Shown one piece after another: positions 61,967 through 64,000 of a stretch of DNA of 64,000 bases. Under the pieces are notes generated by a model. That model saw only the letters and a program-made list of their open reading frames with translations. It was not told the DNA's origin and made no database searches. Source of the DNA: Gracilaria domingensis. Lineage: Eukaryota; Rhodophyta; Florideophyceae; Gracilariales; Gracilariaceae. The stretch's first letter is position 1; every line of letters starts with the position of its first letter. The stretch lies in contig VCMS01000083.1 in assembly GCA_022539475.1 (NCBI GenBank), positions 1 through 64,000 of the forward strand, written 5' to 3'. The translations under genes and the position numbers were made by a program.

Positions 61967-63187
61967 CTAACGACCACCACTGATACCAGTGCCCTCCGCA
62001 GTGCCGGTGAACGAGCCGGTGGTACCGTCTCCGCCGAACACCGCACCACTCCCAGGGGCAATGCCACCTATCACCACGGAGCCGTCACCAATGCTTGAGA
62101 TGAAGCCAGTGCCGGTTCCGCTTACAACACCAGGCACTGGTGCCACTGACGCTGCTGGCGTGGGGTCAGGAGAGAGGCTTGCTGGAAGAGGAGAAGCCGA
62201 CGGTGCTACGGATGCGGTAGGCGCAGCGGTCATCGTTGTGTCTGCCAAAGGAGAAACCGTCGGCGTGGTGGATACGATGGGCGTAGCAGTCACCGTAGTG
62301 TCTGGCAAAGGAGACCCCGTCGGTGTGACCGATACTGCAGGCGTTGCAGTCATAGTGCTGTCAGCGAAAGGAGAAACCGTCGGCGTGATGGATACGACAG
62401 GCGTAGCAGTCACAGTGGTGTTTGCGACGGGAGAAACCGTCGGCGTGGCAGTCATTGTCGTATCTACGAAAGGAGAAACTGGTGGCGTAATGGATGCAGT
62501 AGGCGTAGCAGTCATTGTGGTATCTGCGAAAGGGGAAACCGTTGGAGTGATTGATTCGGTAGGAGCGGCAGTCATTGTGGTGTCTGCGAAAGCAGAAACC
62601 GTTGGTGTAGTGGATACAAGAGGAGTAGTTATCGCGCTCCCCACCGAAGCAGAGACTGCTGGTGTGATGGATGCAGTAGGAGTGGCAGTCATCGTGATGT
62701 CTGCGAAAGCAGAAACCGTTGGCGTAATGGATACAAGAGGAGTAGGAGTTATCGAGCTCCCCACAGAAGCAGATACTGCTGGTGTGATGGATGCAGTAGG
62801 AGCAGCAGTCATCGTGATGTCCGCAAAAGCAGAAACAGTTGGAGTGACGGATACGGTAGGTGCCGCAGTCATCGTGGTGTCTGCCGAAGGAGAAACCGTT
62901 GGCGTGATCGATACTACAGGAATGGCAGTTGCGGTGCTCCCCGCAGAACCAGAGACGGTTGGCGTAATCAACGGAGTGGGGATTGCAGTGATCGTCGGCC
63001 CGGCAGAAGAGAAGGTAGATGGCGTAACAGAAGCCGAAGGCGATGCAGAAGGCGAAGGGCCTGGGAAAAGGTCAGGGAACAGGCTGGACAAGAAATCTTC
63101 GAAGGATGTTGTCGTCTGGCGGGTGACCGGAGAGGCTGTCACAGAGAGTACAAACATGGACAGAAAGAAAACAAACTTCTTCAACAT
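61967..63187 (-). CDS. Secreted Ser/Thr/Pro-rich repeat protein (mucin-like)
   Basis: The gene is one open frame of 406 residues. Residues 1-18 (MLKKFVFFLSMFVLSVTA) form a signal peptide. Residues 19-45 are TTTSFEDFLSSLFPDLFPG. Residues about 50-340 are some 14 tandem units of about 20 residues (60 bp) of the type TVSAFADTTMTAAPTASITP, rich in Ser, Thr and Pro and suited to O-glycosylation. The tail (about 350-406) is Gly-rich (GTGTGFISSIGDGSVVIGGIAPGSGAVFGG). Such proteins usually lie in the cell wall, mucilage or adhesive. The repeats make the opposite strand open too, but that frame has no signal peptide or sensible composition. Part of the repeat region is copied at 40464-40586. It shares orientation with the VWA gene, 785 bp upstream of its start. 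Confidence 0.85.
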   Translation of the reverse strand: MLKKFVFFLSMFVLSVTASPVTRQTTTSFEDFLSSLFPDLFPGPSPSASPSASVTPSTFSSAGPTITAIPTPLITPTVSGSAGSTATAIPVVSITPTVSPSADTTMTAAPTVSVTPTVSAFADITMTAAPTASITPAVSASVGSSITPTPLVSITPTVSAFADITMTATPTASITPAVSASVGSAITTPLVSTTPTVSAFADTTMTAAPTESITPTVSPFADTTMTATPTASITPPVSPFVDTTMTATPTVSPVANTTVTATPVVSITPTVSPFADSTMTATPAVSVTPTGSPLPDTTVTATPIVSTTPTVSPLADTTMTAAPTASVAPSASPLPASLSPDPTPAASVAPVPGVVSGTGTGFISSIGDGSVVIGGIAPGSGAVFGGDGTTGSFTGTAEGTGISGGR

Positions 63188-64000
63188 CGTGGGTGAGACT
63201 TGTATCCAGGGCGGAGATGGTTTCGAGTGAACTGAGCGTCCGGTAATGACGATCGAGTCGGTTGAAGATGATGATCTCTAGGGCTTTTGTAGGAAGCCTG
63301 ATAACTGGAAGAAGAAAGCATCGGGGAGATATCAGGGCGGCGTTATCGATCATGCGGCATATTCTTATCGTAAGAACATCAACGTCATGTACGATACTTG
63401 GCTTTTCGTTGGACGACAAGATACGAGAATAAGCCCGGCAGCATAACATATTGTGTTGCTTGCAATTCAATATCTGTTTGGCCGTTTTAGTGTCAACGAC
63501 ATGGCGGATGTAAGGAATGTACTGTGTACGTTGTACTTGGTAGACATAGAGGCATGGATGGAAATATCGAAAGAGGTGCCACCAACGTATTCTCTTCTTA
63601 TTTCGCCCTCCTTCTATCACAAAAACTCCTTGCATGTTTTCATTGCTGAGAGCACGCCGAGCTGCAGAACGCCCCGTGAGTGTCGAAACGCCTGCACTTG
63701 ACCCATTCTGTTCAATATTATATGAGAGGAGACAGCAAACAGATTCAGTCATTCATGCCTGCCGCAGCAAATCTTTGACCTGTGCGGCGAGGGTTTTTAA
63801 TTTATTGCTGTTAGCGAAGAAGGTTACAGAACCGTAGGCTGCGATTGAAAGATGGCATATGTCACAGTGAGGCAGCGGTATCGATTAGAGCATACCGTGC
63901 GTCACATGGCTATCGATAAGGGTACTTATCGGCAGAAGTTTTCGTTTACACTCAAACTGGTACAAGTTGGATCTTTGAAGAGGTCACGGCATCTACTTAT
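63188..64000. other. Upstream region of the repeat-protein gene
   Basis: No supported gene. A minus-strand frame of 226 residues (63072-63752) overlaps the start of the repeat-protein gene in another frame and shows no domain or signal peptide, so I leave it out. No clear TATA box is seen within 200 bp of the start at 63187. Confidence 0.5.

Noticed and set aside
61989-63230. 413-residue plus-strand frame opposite the repeat-protein gene
   Set aside because: Tandem 60-bp units keep every frame open. The minus-strand frame has a signal peptide, Ser/Thr/Pro bias and a sensible tail, while the plus frame has none of these.
63072-63752. 226-residue minus-strand frame overlapping the start of the repeat-protein gene
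   Set aside because: It uses a different frame, lacks a signal peptide or any domain and covers what should be promoter sequence. Treated as chance.

Overview
This 64 kb window is eukaryotic nuclear DNA that consists almost entirely of mobile elements. There is no operon structure, rRNA or CRISPR. The only host genes I can support lie in the last 4 kb. They are two intron-free genes on the minus strand for secreted proteins (a von Willebrand factor A domain protein and a Ser/Thr/Pro-rich repeat protein) and the broken 3' end of a Cys-rich gene. Intron-poor secreted genes within a dense field of Ty3/Gypsy, Copia-like, PIF/Harbinger and hAT copies fit a red alga best in my judgement. An oomycete or another alga is not excluded, so the organism call is inference only.

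Layout: 1-10941 is a chromodomain Ty3/Gypsy element (E1, minus strand, broken; all but the last 9 bp of its left LTR lies outside the window) inserted into a Copia-like remnant (to about 11647). 12058-12822 holds an unrecognised coding remnant. 13090-17766 is a patchwork of a Gypsy fragment, a PIF/Harbinger transposon and a hAT piece, and it recurs in the same orientation at 55492-60140. 18184-20134 is AT-rich and gene-free. 20135-35660 is another Gypsy element (E3, plus strand) split by a complete-looking chromodomain Gypsy element (E2, 22055-34009, minus strand) with 974-bp LTRs and a 5-bp target duplication. 35661-37960 is a Gypsy fragment (E4). 37961-41430 is AT-rich, with a decayed Harbinger piece, palindromic repeats, a stray copy of part of the repeat-protein gene and a MITE-like inverted repeat. 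41440-44226 is the 5' half of a Copia-like element (E8). 44746-52059 is a Gypsy element (E7, plus strand) with 517-bp LTRs. 52060-54010 is the 3' half of a Gypsy element (E6). 54011-55491 is low-complexity and otherwise featureless. 60141-64000 holds the host genes.

The most interesting feature is an extra gene carried by both E1 and E2. It lies between pol and the 3' LTR, runs on the strand opposite to gag-pol, and encodes a roughly 600-residue protein of no family I recognise. E1 and E2 differ widely in nucleotide sequence, yet the antisense protein keeps long blocks of similarity, its position and its C-terminal end. That argues it was maintained as a protein. Both elements also share a putative -1 frameshift signal at the gag/pol junction, and their chromodomains are encoded at the far 3' side of pol (in a separate frame in E2).

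E7 carries two unusual extra frames: a matrin/U1-type zinc-finger protein before gag and a 170-residue unknown protein after pol.
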